From DASTBU01 sp035711845 (GTDB lineage Bacteria; Acidobacteriota; Vicinamibacteria; Vicinamibacterales; 2-12-FULL-66-21), in assembly GCA_035711845.1 (NCBI GenBank), contig DASTBU010000127.1, forward strand, positions 1 to 60,793: DNA of 60,793 bases, written 5' to 3'. The position numbers and the translations under genes were made by a program. The notes below the pieces were generated by a model that made no database searches, was not told the DNA's origin, and was given only the letters and a program-made list of their open reading frames with translations. Below are positions 1-10,796 of this stretch, one piece after another. The first letter of the stretch is position 1. Each line of letters begins with the position of its first letter.

Positions 1-195
1 GCGCGTCGCCCACGAACGGATGATGACGGTAATGCCAGGCCGCTTCCACGAGCACGCGCCGCAAGTGTGCATTGCCGGTTTTCGTAATGCCACCGCGCGC
101 CTGCTTGGTCCCGCTGGAATGCTCGGACGGAATCAGCCCGACGAAGGCCATCGTGCGTGGCGCGCTCAGGATTATTCGAACGCCGGAATACGGGC
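1..195 (-). pseudogene. IS110-family transposase, C-terminal fragment (runs off the window)
   Basis: Reading the minus strand from about 195 to 1 gives residues typical of the C-terminal Transposase_20 domain of IS110-type elements: MAFVGLIPSEHSSG, then GGITKTGNAHLRR and VEAAWHYRHHP. The part just before (reading VRIILSAPRT) is only weakly like the usual sequence, and the N-terminal DEDD nuclease domain is absent: the permease stop codon lies only about 150 bp upstream. The reading frame stays open to the window edge, so the true C-terminus is unseen. This is most likely a decayed insertion sequence rather than an active one. Confidence 0.7.
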
Positions 196-346
196 GGGCA
201 GGGCCATCGGCACCGCCGAGGATCAGCTGTAGCTGCGACTCCAGTGACTGGACGTCGGGAAGCTGCTGTTCCGAATCGTCGGCATTGTCGCGATCGTCGG
301 GTCGCGGGTGCGGGCGAACGGTGGTAGGACGACGACGGCTGCCCGG

Positions 347-2767
347 CTACTCCGCGCGCAGAACCGACATCGGGCTCACGCGGACGGCCCGGAGTGCCGG
401 GACCGCCGACCCGGCGATCGCGACGAGGAGGATCAGGCCGGTAGCGGCGGCGAAGGTCGCCGGATCGTTCGACGGCAGGCCGAAGAGCAGCGTGTCCATT
501 CCGCGTGCGGCGGCGTAGGCGCCCGCCAGGCCCGGGACGATGCCGATGACGGCCAGGCGCATGCCGTCGGCGAAGACCATCCGGCCCACGCGCGCCGGGT
601 GCGCGCCAAGCGCGAGACGCACGCCGATCTCGTGCGACCGCTGCGAGACCGTGTAGGCGAGCAGTCCGTACAACCCGACTCCGGCCAGGAGCGCGGCAAC
701 GCCCGCCAGCACGCCGAGCACCTCGAGCTGCGCGCGTCGCGTCGCCGTCTCGCCAGCGACCACGTCCTCCATCGTCCGCACGTTGGAGATCGGCTGCTCG
801 GCGTCGGCGGCGTGGACGATCCGGCGGAGGGCGGAAACAAGGGCCTCCCGCGGACCGGAGTGCCGGATCACGAGGTCCTGCGGATCGAACTGTGCCGGGG
901 ATGCGTCCGCGATCTGCTCGGCGGGCAGGTACATCTGCGGCTCGCTGTTCCGCTCCAGCCCACGGACCCTGACGTTTCCGACCACGCCTACGACGGTTCG
1001 TGTCTGACCTCTGTGCCCGAACGTCCTGCCGATCGGATCCTGACCGGGCCAGTACCGCTCGGCGAACGACTCGCTGACCACGGCAACCCAGGCTCGAGTC
1101 TGGGTGTCGGCCTCTTCCACATCGCGCCCGCGGCGAAGGGGAATGCCCATCGTCTTGAAGTACTGCGGCGTGACCCACCTGTGGCTCTGGCCGCCCCGCC
1201 GGGCGCTCGGCATGTTCAGACCGGGAATGTCGACTCCGGTCACCAGTCCGGTCACGATCATCGGGAGCCCGCTGATGAACGCCGCGCTTTCGACGCCCGG
1301 CAGCGCGCGCACGTCGGCCAGCACCCGATCGTAGTACTGCGTGCGGCGCACGGCGTTGTCGTATTTCGGTCGTGGCAGCGCCGTCCTGAGCGTCAGCACG
1401 TTCTGAGCTGTGAAGCCGGGATCGACGGCCTGTACGCGCCACACGGCGCGGATCAGGAGGCCCGATGTGATCAGCAGGACGACCGAGACCATCACCTCCA
1501 CGGTGACGAGCACGGCACGGAGCCGCTGTTTTCGTCCGCCGCCCGCGCGACCGCCCTCGCGGAGCGCGGCGAACCCCGTCCGGCCCGCGCGAAGCGCGGG
1601 CATCACGCCGAACCCCAGCGCCGTCGCCCCCGTGAACAGCATCGCCATGGCAAGCACACGCAGATCCAGACCGGGCCGGGAGGCGAGCGGCAGCGTGGGA
1701 GGCACGAGGGTCGAAAACAGGGGCACGATGAGGACCGCCATGCCCACGCCGACGATACCGCCGAGCAGCGAGAGCGCGACGCTCTGTGTCACCAATTGCC
1801 GCACGAGGCGCCGCCGTCCGGCGCCGAGCGCCGCGCGGACGGCGAATTCGCGCTCGTTCGCCGCGGCGCGCGCCAGCAGCAGGTTGGCAAGATTGGCGCA
1901 GGTGAGGAGCAGCAGGCACAGGCTCGCGCCGCCCAGGCTCAGCAGCATCAGCCGGAATCGCGGCGACATCGTGTCCCGCATCCGGAAGAAGCTCACGCCG
2001 GTTTCCTCGTTGGTCTCGGGGTAGTCGCGAGCCAGCTGATCGGCGAGCGTCACGAGCTCTGTCCGAGCCTGCTCAAAGGTCACGCCTGGCCTGAGACGGC
2101 CGACCGCCTCGATGAAGGTATTGGTGCGGTTTTCGAAGTCCGCCTCCCGCAACGTGAGCGCGGTCCAGACCTGCACTTCCCGAGTGGGGAAGTAGAACGC
2201 GCGTGGCATGACGCCGATGATCGAGAACGGCGCGCCGTTGAGATTCACCGTCTGCCCGAGCACGCGTGGGTCGCCGCCGAACTGCGACTGCCACAGTCCA
2301 TAGCTGATGACCGCCGCGTTGAGATCGTCCTGGTTGTCTGCCTCGAAGACCCGCCCCAACGTCGGCGCGACCCCCAGCACGGGCAGCACCTCCGGCGTGA
2401 CCGGCGCGATTGCGAGACGCCGCGGCTCTCCGCCGCCCGCCAGATTCACCGCATTGTTGGCGAAGGCGCCCAGCTCCTGGAATGACGAGCTCAGGCTTTT
2501 GAGGTCCCGATAGTTGGCGGGCGAGAGCTGGTTCATGCAGCCCCACCCGGCGCCGGTGCGCGGTCCTTCGCACAGCCGCACGAGCGCATCCGGGTCGGGG
2601 AAGGGCAGCGGTCGCAGCAGCACGAAATCGGCGACGGAGAATGCCGCGGTGTTGGCGCCGACACCGAGCGCAGTCACCAGGATCGCGGTCAACGCGAAGC
2701 CCGGCGCCCGCACCAGCGTGCGGACGGTGTACCGAAGATCCTGCGTCAGCATGTCCCACTCAGCCAT
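347..2767 (-). CDS. ADOP-type ABC transporter permease (duplicated MacB/FtsX architecture)
   Basis: An 806-residue inner-membrane protein with the duplicated layout of acidobacterial orphan permeases: an N-terminal membrane segment near residues 24-46, a MacB_PCD-like periplasmic domain, a three-helix FtsX block, then a second membrane segment, periplasmic domain and C-terminal FtsX block ending in SVLRAE. The motif VGANTAAFSVAD after the first helix is characteristic. The frame opens further upstream at 2995, but that would overlap the PBP gene by 110 bp; the start MAEWDMLTQDLRYTVR at 2767 fits the family and follows AACGAGG. No ATPase gene adjoins, as is usual for this orphan group. The substrate is unknown; relatives handle export or lipoprotein and macrolide traffic. 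Confidence 0.85.
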   Translation of the reverse strand: MAEWDMLTQDLRYTVRTLVRAPGFALTAILVTALGVGANTAAFSVADFVLLRPLPFPDPDALVRLCEGPRTGAGWGCMNQLSPANYRDLKSLSSSFQELGAFANNAVNLAGGGEPRRLAIAPVTPEVLPVLGVAPTLGRVFEADNQDDLNAAVISYGLWQSQFGGDPRVLGQTVNLNGAPFSIIGVMPRAFYFPTREVQVWTALTLREADFENRTNTFIEAVGRLRPGVTFEQARTELVTLADQLARDYPETNEETGVSFFRMRDTMSPRFRLMLLSLGGASLCLLLLTCANLANLLLARAAANEREFAVRAALGAGRRRLVRQLVTQSVALSLLGGIVGVGMAVLIVPLFSTLVPPTLPLASRPGLDLRVLAMAMLFTGATALGFGVMPALRAGRTGFAALREGGRAGGGRKQRLRAVLVTVEVMVSVVLLITSGLLIRAVWRVQAVDPGFTAQNVLTLRTALPRPKYDNAVRRTQYYDRVLADVRALPGVESAAFISGLPMIVTGLVTGVDIPGLNMPSARRGGQSHRWVTPQYFKTMGIPLRRGRDVEEADTQTRAWVAVVSESFAERYWPGQDPIGRTFGHRGQTRTVVGVVGNVRVRGLERNSEPQMYLPAEQIADASPAQFDPQDLVIRHSGPREALVSALRRIVHAADAEQPISNVRTMEDVVAGETATRRAQLEVLGVLAGVAALLAGVGLYGLLAYTVSQRSHEIGVRLALGAHPARVGRMVFADGMRLAVIGIVPGLAGAYAAARGMDTLLFGLPSNDPATFAAATGLILLVAIAGSAVPALRAVRVSPMSVLRAE

Positions 2768-2885
2768 GCCTCGTTGGACGGCATGAAGAGCGAAAGGTTG
2801 GCGTGCGAGCCGGGTGTCCGAAACCGGAATGCGCTTCCCGCGTCCTAAGCCAGTTCGGAGTTGCCTGGGAGCTTCAGCCCGGCTC

Positions 2886-5141
2886 TTACTGTCTGAAACC
2901 CACGCCCGGCTGGGTGCCTGCGATGAAGGCTTCCGTGATGGCGCCGGGCATCCCGTCGATCGTTGCGTCGCCGCTGCTGCGATCGACGGCGGCAAAGACG
3001 ATGTTGCCGGGCGCTTCGAACGAGGGCGGCGTCTTGCGGTCGCCGATCCAGGCTCTCATGATGTCCATCCAGATCGGCAGCGCGGAGTCCGACCCCGTGC
3101 CTGCCGGACCCATGGTGCGCTTCTGGTCGTAGCCGACCCACACCCCGAGCGTGATGTCGGGATCGAAGCCGATGAACCAGGCGTCGGTATAGTCGTCCGT
3201 GGTGCCGGTCTTGCCCCCGATGGGCCACTTGAGGGCGGCAGCCCTCCCACCCGTGCCGCGCTGGACGACGCCGCGCAGCAGGTGGGTCATGACGTAGGCG
3301 GTATCCGCCCGAATGGCGTCTTTCGGCTCCGGCCGATTCTCTTCGAGCAGATTACCTGAACGGTCGCTCACCTTCAGCACGCCATAGGGCTTCATCCGCA
3401 CGCCCTGGTTCGGGAACGTGGAGTAAGCGCTCGTCATCTCGACGAGCGTCGCCTCGGCGGCGCCAAGGGCCACCGCAAGGTAGGGCGGCAGAGGCGATTC
3501 GAACCCCAGGCGGCGGGCGTAGGCGATGACCTGTTGCGGGCCCAGTTGATCCATCACGCGTACTGCGGGCACGTTCCGCGACTGTTCGAGCGCGTGGCGC
3601 AAGGTCACCGGCCCCTCGAACTTGCGGTCGTAATTCTGGGGTGAGTATGCTGCCTGGCCCCCGCCCGTCTCGAAGGACGCGGGCGTGTCCATCAGGATCG
3701 AGACCGGCGTGTACCCGCGATCGATGGCCGCCGTGTAGACGATGGGTTTGAACGCCGAGCCCACCTGGCGGTAGGCCTGCACCGCCCGATTGAACTTGCT
3801 GCGCTCGAAGCTGTACCCGCCGACCATCGCCTTGATCTGACCCGTGCGATTGTCTATCGCGAGGACCGCGCCCTCGACGGCGGGAGCCTGCTCGAGGGTG
3901 CCCGTCACGATCTCCCCCGCGGATTTGCCCAGGCGGGTCTCGACGAGGTCGCCCCGCGTGACGAGCCGCGCGGCGGGCCTGTTCGTCCAGGAATAGCCCT
4001 TCTTGTCCACCACCACGCGCAGTCCGCCCGCGCGCAGCTGAATGATGCCGTCGTCGACAGCCGCCACCACGGCTGGAACGACGTCTCCTTCGTGCATGGG
4101 ACGGTTCCAGCGCGCCAGTCGAAAGTCTTCGATGCTGTGCCCTTCCTTGATCACGTTCCGGCTCGGCTTGCGGAAGCCGCGGCGTTTGTCGATGCGGCGG
4201 AGGCCCTCGTCGAGGGCCTTCGCTCCCGCGTCTTGCAGTTGGAGGTCGAGGGCGGTCTGTACCGAGAGCCCGTTCTCGTACAGCATCTTGGCGCCGTAGC
4301 GGCTTTCGAGCTCCTTTCGGACCTCCTCGAGGAAATAGGGGGCCGCCGACACCGCCGCGGTGGGAGGATCCTCCCGGACCACGATCGGCTTCTTTCTCGC
4401 GGCTTCCGCCTCCTCTTCAGTGATGAAGCCGACCTCGGCCATCCGGGTCAATGTGTAATTGCGCCGGCGCACAGCCGCATCCATGTTCACGTACGGGCTT
4501 TGCCGCACGTTGCCCTGCAGAATGCCTGCGATGAGCGCCGCCTCCTCGAGCGACACGTCCTTCGCCGACTTGCCGAAGTAGAGCCGTGCGGCCGACTCGA
4601 CGCCGTACACGCCATGGCCGAAATACATTTGGTTGCAATACAGCGTGAAGATTTCGCGCTTGGTGTACCGCTTCTCGATCTGGATGGCCGCGATGGCCTC
4701 CTTGATCTTGCGCTCCCATGTCTTCTCGTCGGTCAGAAACAGCTTCCGGGCGAGCTGCTGCGTCAGCGTGCTGGCGCCGGCCGCCTTCCGGCGTTCGATG
4801 ATGTCTTTGACGAGCGCGACGATGATGCGCGGGATACTGAGCCCGAAGTGCTGCTCGAACTCGGCATCCTCGGCAGCCAGGATCGCCTGCCGCAGCCTGG
4901 GGGAGATCGCCTCGTAGGAAATCACCTCGCGGCGCTGGATGGCGAATTCGCCGACGACTTCCCCCTTGGCGCCGTAGACGCGCGTAATGGTACTCGGCGC
5001 GTAATCATCGAGGGCCGAGATCTGGGGCAGATCGCCGGCGTAGGCGAAGAGGACGCCGCTGGCGATCCCGAGCATGGCGGCGAGGATGAAGAGGGCGACG
5101 ATGCCCGCCCGGCGGGCGATTCTCACGACATAGGTGGGCAT
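2886..5141 (-). CDS. mrcA: Penicillin-binding protein 1A-type bifunctional transglycosylase/transpeptidase
   Basis: A 751-residue class A PBP that polymerises lipid II and cross-links peptidoglycan at the periplasmic face. An N-terminal membrane anchor lies at about residues 13-36. The GT51 transglycosylase domain shows EDAEFEQHFG (91-100, catalytic Glu91) and GASTLTQQLARKLFL (122-136). The transpeptidase domain has all three motifs: SAFK with Ser462 as nucleophile, SRN at 521-523 and KTGTT at 644-648. Length is normal for the family. The gene is followed after 118 bp by the ADOP permease on the same strand; the two need not be one operon. Upstream lies a short repeat-filled spacer. Confidence 0.93.
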   Translation of the reverse strand: MPTYVVRIARRAGIVALFILAAMLGIASGVLFAYAGDLPQISALDDYAPSTITRVYGAKGEVVGEFAIQRREVISYEAISPRLRQAILAAEDAEFEQHFGLSIPRIIVALVKDIIERRKAAGASTLTQQLARKLFLTDEKTWERKIKEAIAAIQIEKRYTKREIFTLYCNQMYFGHGVYGVESAARLYFGKSAKDVSLEEAALIAGILQGNVRQSPYVNMDAAVRRRNYTLTRMAEVGFITEEEAEAARKKPIVVREDPPTAAVSAAPYFLEEVRKELESRYGAKMLYENGLSVQTALDLQLQDAGAKALDEGLRRIDKRRGFRKPSRNVIKEGHSIEDFRLARWNRPMHEGDVVPAVVAAVDDGIIQLRAGGLRVVVDKKGYSWTNRPAARLVTRGDLVETRLGKSAGEIVTGTLEQAPAVEGAVLAIDNRTGQIKAMVGGYSFERSKFNRAVQAYRQVGSAFKPIVYTAAIDRGYTPVSILMDTPASFETGGGQAAYSPQNYDRKFEGPVTLRHALEQSRNVPAVRVMDQLGPQQVIAYARRLGFESPLPPYLAVALGAAEATLVEMTSAYSTFPNQGVRMKPYGVLKVSDRSGNLLEENRPEPKDAIRADTAYVMTHLLRGVVQRGTGGRAAALKWPIGGKTGTTDDYTDAWFIGFDPDITLGVWVGYDQKRTMGPAGTGSDSALPIWMDIMRAWIGDRKTPPSFEAPGNIVFAAVDRSSGDATIDGMPGAITEAFIAGTQPGVGFRQ

Positions 5142-5216
5142 ACTTCAAGTCTCGGCTATCAGCTTACAGTCGGCTGGCAACTGATAGCTACTGATAGCTG
5201 ACAGCTGAGAGCTGAT
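5142..5216. repeat. Short tandem-repeat spacer, word AGCTGAT
   Basis: The gap between two minus-strand genes is largely made of imperfect copies of a 7-nt word (AGCTGAC, AGCTGAG, AGCTGAT) preceded by CTGATAGCTA-like variants. It is one of many heptamer-type spacers in this window. Confidence 0.75.
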
Positions 5217-7415
5217 CTATTTGTTCCCTCCGCCCCTGGGCCGTGCCGGGCCGGATGAGTGCTGGCCGCCGCGCGAGCGCGATGGGGAAGCACTCGACGG
5301 CGCACCCTGCCGAGGGGCCGGCTGGGCAGCGCCTGGCGCTGGCGCCGGACGCGGGCCGGAGGGGACGGATCTCATGCCGCCCGATGAACGACTGGTGCCT
5401 GGAGAGCGATACACTGGCGCCGGCGGGCCCGCGGGGGTGCCACGCGGCATCGAGCGAGGCACCTGATAGGTTGGTTCAGGCGCGCGCCTGATGCTCCGGT
5501 CGGGCACACCGTAAGAGGGACCGCCGATCGCGCTCCTTTCGCGTCCCCGGAGTTGCCCTGGAACGGGGGCACGGTCCGAGGGAGCAGGCGCCGGTTCGCG
5601 CCGATACGATCGCGGCGCCGGCGCTGAGGAGGCAGCAGGCGCCGGTTCGCGCCGATACGATCGCGGTGCCGGTGTTGAGGAGGCTGAGCCGCCGCTCCCT
5701 CTCGGGACGGCCCGTGAGCGCCCCGTGTTCGGCGCCGGCGTCGCAGCGGGTTCCTGTCCCTGCGCGGGCGTCGATGAGGAACCGCGCCCGCGGGGCGCCG
5801 CTCGTGACGGCGCGCTGCGTGGTGGGGTGGCCTCGGCGTCAGGTCGTGTCGCACGCGGAACCGCTCCGGATCGCTCGGGACCGGGGCCGCCGGACGCGGG
5901 TGCCCGGGCGCCCGCCGGTGCTGCGCGCCGTGAGGGCGTGCCGCGATCGGCTCCGGATGTCACTGCTGGTGCCCCGGAACGAGGCACCGCGCGCGGCGTC
6001 GATCCGCGATCGATCGACTGTCCACTTGCGTCACGTTCGCGCGACGAACCCACCGGCGCCGAACGCTCGCCGCTGCTCGGCACGGCGGAGCGCGGCGCGC
6101 GAGCGGGAGCAGGAAACCCCGGGCCGCTCAGCCGCTCCCCGGCAGCACCCCGATCGCGGACGCCCGCCGTTCCGCTTCGCGGAACGCCAGTGCGCGAACC
6201 CGCCACCGTAATCGGGGTCTGCGACCGGGGTACGGCGCGGCCCGTATACTGCGGCGGGGTCAACCGTTCCGCAAAGGCGCCGCGCGTCCGCGCGTCGATG
6301 TGGTTGATGTTGACCACGTTGATATTGACGAACCCGGAGCCGAACCGGCGGTGGGGCACGACGGTCCATCCGTGCCAGGGGTTGTACCTCCGGCCGCCGA
6401 AGTGCGTGACACCGATGAAACCGAACACCGGACGGTTGTTCCATCCGAGCGGGCACCAGCTCACGTATCCAGGCGCGTAGGCCCACGACACCCAGGCCGG
6501 CCCCCAGTGGTGCCCGGGAATCCAGAACCAGAGCCCAGCGGAGAATCCCCAGCGGCCGTAGTGGTGGGTCGGCCACGCCCAGGGATCGCGGCCGATCCAC
6601 GTCCAGCCCCACGGACGCAGGTGCGACCACCGGCCGGAATAGTACGGTCGCCAGCCGACGGCCACGCGTGGATACCAGACGTAACCATACGTGGTCTCGT
6701 ACCGCCAATCGCCGTAGCTGTCCAACGCCCCCGCGTACGGCCTGGTTTCGGGAGGAAGATACTGCGCGGAAATCCCGAGCCGCTGATCCCGCCGCGCCTC
6801 GGACCACTGATCGAACCCATCCCACGCGGCCGAATTGAAGACATAGGCGATCGACGGCGCCAGCCCCGCCTGTGCGAACGCACGTTCGCCCGCGAGCAGA
6901 TCGGTCGATCCGTCTTCGTTGACGAGATCCGCCGCGCCGCGGAGGACGGCGAGCTCGACCTCGGCGCCGCGATCGCCGGCAACCAGCGCCACGCGGTATT
7001 CACCAGGCTGGCGAATCTCGACCCAGGCGGTGGGCGCGTCGACCCGGAATGCGACCTGCCGGCTCGGGCCGGCGATGTTCAGTCGTATACGCCCCTCGAG
7101 GAGCCTGATCACCTCGTCGGACTGGAAGTCGACAACCGTGTGGTGATCCATGTGGAGCGTGCTGCCCTCGGCGTAGAGGACTTCGACGCGCCCGGCGCGC
7201 GTGCGAAGGCGATCGCCGGAGAGCAACGGCATCGAGCCGGGAGAGTTGTCCGTGACGCCATCGCGCTCGAGGACGGCGGTGCCTTCGACGAGCGCAATGT
7301 GGGCGGGCGCCTGCCGGGCGGTGTCCTGCGCGTGCGCAGGCGCGCTCGCCAAAAGCAGGGCCCCCAGGAGCCACACGATTCGAGGAAGCGACATGACGGA
7401 GGCCAGGCGGGGCAT
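5217..7415 (-). CDS. Secreted FecR/DUF6600-type protein with Pro/Ser/Arg-rich tail
   Basis: A 732-residue exported protein. A signal peptide (IVWLLGALLLASAPAHAQ) ends near residue 30. A FecR-like beta domain follows (LVEGTAVLERDG, SGDRLRTRAGRVEVLY). The middle is very rich in Trp and Tyr with repeats such as YGYVWYPR, WRPYYSGRW and HHWGPAWVSW, as in DUF6600 proteins. The last ~330 residues are low-complexity Pro/Ser/Arg/Ala with local duplications (for example APRSYRREPAPA twice). ATG 7415 follows TGAGG; an internal Met at residue 8 is the alternative. The role is unknown, probably envelope or extracellular. The tail composition suggests disorder. Confidence 0.8.
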   Translation of the reverse strand: MPRLASVMSLPRIVWLLGALLLASAPAHAQDTARQAPAHIALVEGTAVLERDGVTDNSPGSMPLLSGDRLRTRAGRVEVLYAEGSTLHMDHHTVVDFQSDEVIRLLEGRIRLNIAGPSRQVAFRVDAPTAWVEIRQPGEYRVALVAGDRGAEVELAVLRGAADLVNEDGSTDLLAGERAFAQAGLAPSIAYVFNSAAWDGFDQWSEARRDQRLGISAQYLPPETRPYAGALDSYGDWRYETTYGYVWYPRVAVGWRPYYSGRWSHLRPWGWTWIGRDPWAWPTHHYGRWGFSAGLWFWIPGHHWGPAWVSWAYAPGYVSWCPLGWNNRPVFGFIGVTHFGGRRYNPWHGWTVVPHRRFGSGFVNINVVNINHIDARTRGAFAERLTPPQYTGRAVPRSQTPITVAGSRTGVPRSGTAGVRDRGAAGERLSGPGFPAPARAPRSAVPSSGERSAPVGSSRERDASGQSIDRGSTPRAVPRSGAPAVTSGADRGTPSRRAAPAGARAPASGGPGPERSGAVPRATRPDAEATPPRSAPSRAAPRGRGSSSTPAQGQEPAATPAPNTGRSRAVPRGSGGSASSTPAPRSYRREPAPAASSAPAPRSYRREPAPAPSDRAPVPGQLRGRERSAIGGPSYGVPDRSIRRAPEPTYQVPRSMPRGTPAGPPAPVYRSPGTSRSSGGMRSVPSGPRPAPAPGAAQPAPRQGAPSSASPSRSRGGQHSSGPARPRGGGNK

Positions 7416-7528
7416 AGCAACCTCAGGGAGCGGATCGTTCCCGAATTGTTGTCACGGCAATTCTGCCGCTGAGGCGGGCTGGCAACCGCAAGTATAGCAG
7501 GGAGTTTGCAGGTTTTCCACTCCTTGCA

Positions 7529-7571
7529 TTGACATCAGGCGACTCAGGTTATATATTATCAACATTATCAA
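7529..7571 (+). promoter_or_regulatory. dnaK promoter with tandem ATTATCAA repeats
   Basis: TTGACA (7529-7534), a 17-bp spacer and TATATT (7552-7557) make a near-consensus housekeeping promoter 68 bp before the dnaK start. Two tandem copies of ATTATCAA (7555-7562 and 7564-7571) overlap the -10 element and the likely transcription start, a good position for a repressor site. No CIRCE element and no canonical HAIR inverted repeat is seen. Confidence 0.7.
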
Positions 7572-7624
7572 GGTTTTGGCCGTTCTCCCACGCGGTGGCG
7601 GCGAATGCGAAGGGATTGAAAGAC

Positions 7625-9532
<1,908 letters not shown>

Positions 9533-9540
9533 CTCGTCGC

Positions 9541-9612
9541 ATGACGTAGGCCGTGGTTCGTAGTCCGTGGTCCGTGAGGAGTGTGCCACACGGACCACGG
9601 ATCACGGACCAG
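9541..9612. repeat. Inverted short-repeat spacer, word GTCCGTG / CACGGAC
   Basis: After dnaK, GTCCGTG is repeated in tandem and then faces CACGGACCACGGATCACGGAC across about 11 nt (GAGGAGTGTGC region). The two arms can pair into a strong hairpin, which could attenuate or terminate dnaK transcripts or stabilise their 3' end before the J-protein gene. Confidence 0.7.
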
Positions 9613-9627
9613 GGTTCGCAGTGCACC

Positions 9628-10725
9628 ATGGAGCTCTACCTCATTCTCGGCGTGGATCAGAGCGCGTCGGTGGCCGACATCAAGCGAGCCTACCGGAGGC
9701 TTGCCCGTCGGTATCATCCGGGCGTCAATCCGGGGGACCGCACTGCCGAAGCAATGTTCAGGCGCATTTCGGAGGCGTACGAGACCCTCGTGGATCCGGG
9801 GCGCCGTCAGGCCTACGACGCGTCCGGCACCTGGGAAGCCTCGACGACGAAGCCGGCCCCATCGCTGCAGTTCACGGAGTTCGATTTTTCATCCGCGGCA
9901 TACGGCGCGCAGGCGGCGACCTTCTCGGAATTGTTCGCCGAGGTGCTGCACCCGCTGCTGGCTCCCGATCTCGGCAAGCCGCGACCGGGGGCGGACGTGC
10001 AGGCGGCGGTGACCGTCGATTTCCTCGACGCCATTCGCGGCGCCGACCGACGGGTCATCGTCGTTCGACAGGTCGCGTGCAACACCTGCGGGGGAAGAGG
10101 CCAGACGCTGACGCGCGAGGCACGCTGCGGACAGTGTCAGGGGAGCGGAAGCGTACGCTGGGCGCGCGGGCACATGGTGTTCTCGAAGCCGTGTCCAACG
10201 TGCGAGGGCAGCGGCCACCTGCGGGCCCAGCGCTGCGCGGCTTGCTCCGGCAACGGGTGGACGGTGCGCAGCGACGCCGTTCCCGTGACGATACTTCCGG
10301 GCACTGTCGATGGTGACCGTCTGCGTGTCCCCGAGCGGGGCCACGCCGGGCACAACGGGGGACGTAACGGCGACCTGTACGTGACCGTGCGCGTCCAACC
10401 GCACCCGTTCTTCCGCCGCGAAGGCGACGACCTGATCTGCCGGTTGCCCGTGGCCGTGCACGAAGCGGTGCTCGGCGCACGAGTGGAAGTGCCCACGCTC
10501 GATGGCCGCTTGAGATGGCGCATCCCGCCGGGCACGCAGGCCGGTCAACGGTTCAGGATCAAGGGCCAGGGAGTCGAGGGGCGGAACGGGATGCGCGGTG
10601 ATCTGGTGTTGGAGGCGAGCGTCGTTCTGCCCGCTTCGGTCGACGAGCGCTCGAAGGAACTGATGCGGGAATTCGGAGAGCGGAACCAGGCGGATGTTCG
10701 CAAGCAGCTCAGTGCTGAATGCTGA
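9628..10725 (+). CDS. DnaJ-like J-domain protein with HPG instead of HPD
   Basis: 365 residues. The J domain (1-70) begins MELYLILGVDQSASVADIKRA; its normally invariant HPD loop reads His30-Pro31-Gly32. There is no Gly/Phe-rich linker. A complete zinc-finger region follows with four CxxCxGxG-type motifs (CNTCGGRG 151, CGQCQGSG 167, CPTCEGSG 189, CAACSGNG 203), then the DnaJ C-terminal substrate domains. It is placed between dnaK and hspR, so it is the likely co-chaperone, but the HPD aspartate is what normally triggers Hsp70 ATP hydrolysis. Start ATG 9628 matches the family; the frame opens earlier in the repeat spacer. The last residues (SAEC) and the stop codon are encoded by the next heptamer array. 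Confidence 0.9.
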   Translation: MELYLILGVDQSASVADIKRAYRRLARRYHPGVNPGDRTAEAMFRRISEAYETLVDPGRRQAYDASGTWEASTTKPAPSLQFTEFDFSSAAYGAQAATFSELFAEVLHPLLAPDLGKPRPGADVQAAVTVDFLDAIRGADRRVIVVRQVACNTCGGRGQTLTREARCGQCQGSGSVRWARGHMVFSKPCPTCEGSGHLRAQRCAACSGNGWTVRSDAVPVTILPGTVDGDRLRVPERGHAGHNGGRNGDLYVTVRVQPHPFFRREGDDLICRLPVAVHEAVLGARVEVPTLDGRLRWRIPPGTQAGQRFRIKGQGVEGRNGMRGDLVLEASVVLPASVDERSKELMREFGERNQADVRKQLSAEC

Positions 10726-10735
10726 ATGCTGAATG
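10713..10735. repeat. TGCTGAA heptamer array covering the dnaJ-like stop codon
   Basis: Three tandem TGCTGAA units. The in-frame TGA that ends the J-domain gene (10723-10725) lies inside the array. A short inverse match (CAGCATTCAG) follows about 25 bp later. Confidence 0.8.
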
Positions 10736-10796
10736 GAGACCCTGTTGTCAGGCAGCATTCAGTGCCAGGAACCCGGCAGCCGGCAGGTATTCTGAA

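Noticed and set aside
308..2485. 725-residue plus-strand open frame
   Set aside because: It lies antisense to the ADOP permease and is rich in Arg, His and Asp without any family motif, the usual shadow in GC-rich DNA.
2768..2995. Longer start for the ADOP permease
   Set aside because: It would overlap the PBP1A gene by 110 bp and adds residues unlike the family.
3490..3515. tRNA-like GATTCGAACCCC
   Set aside because: It lies within the PBP1A coding sequence and no cloverleaf can be drawn around it. No tRNA or rRNA gene was found in the window.
7500..7624. CIRCE or HAIR element at dnaK
   Set aside because: Neither TTAGCACTC-N9-GAGTGCTAA nor an inverted CTTGAGT pair is present; only direct repeats are seen.
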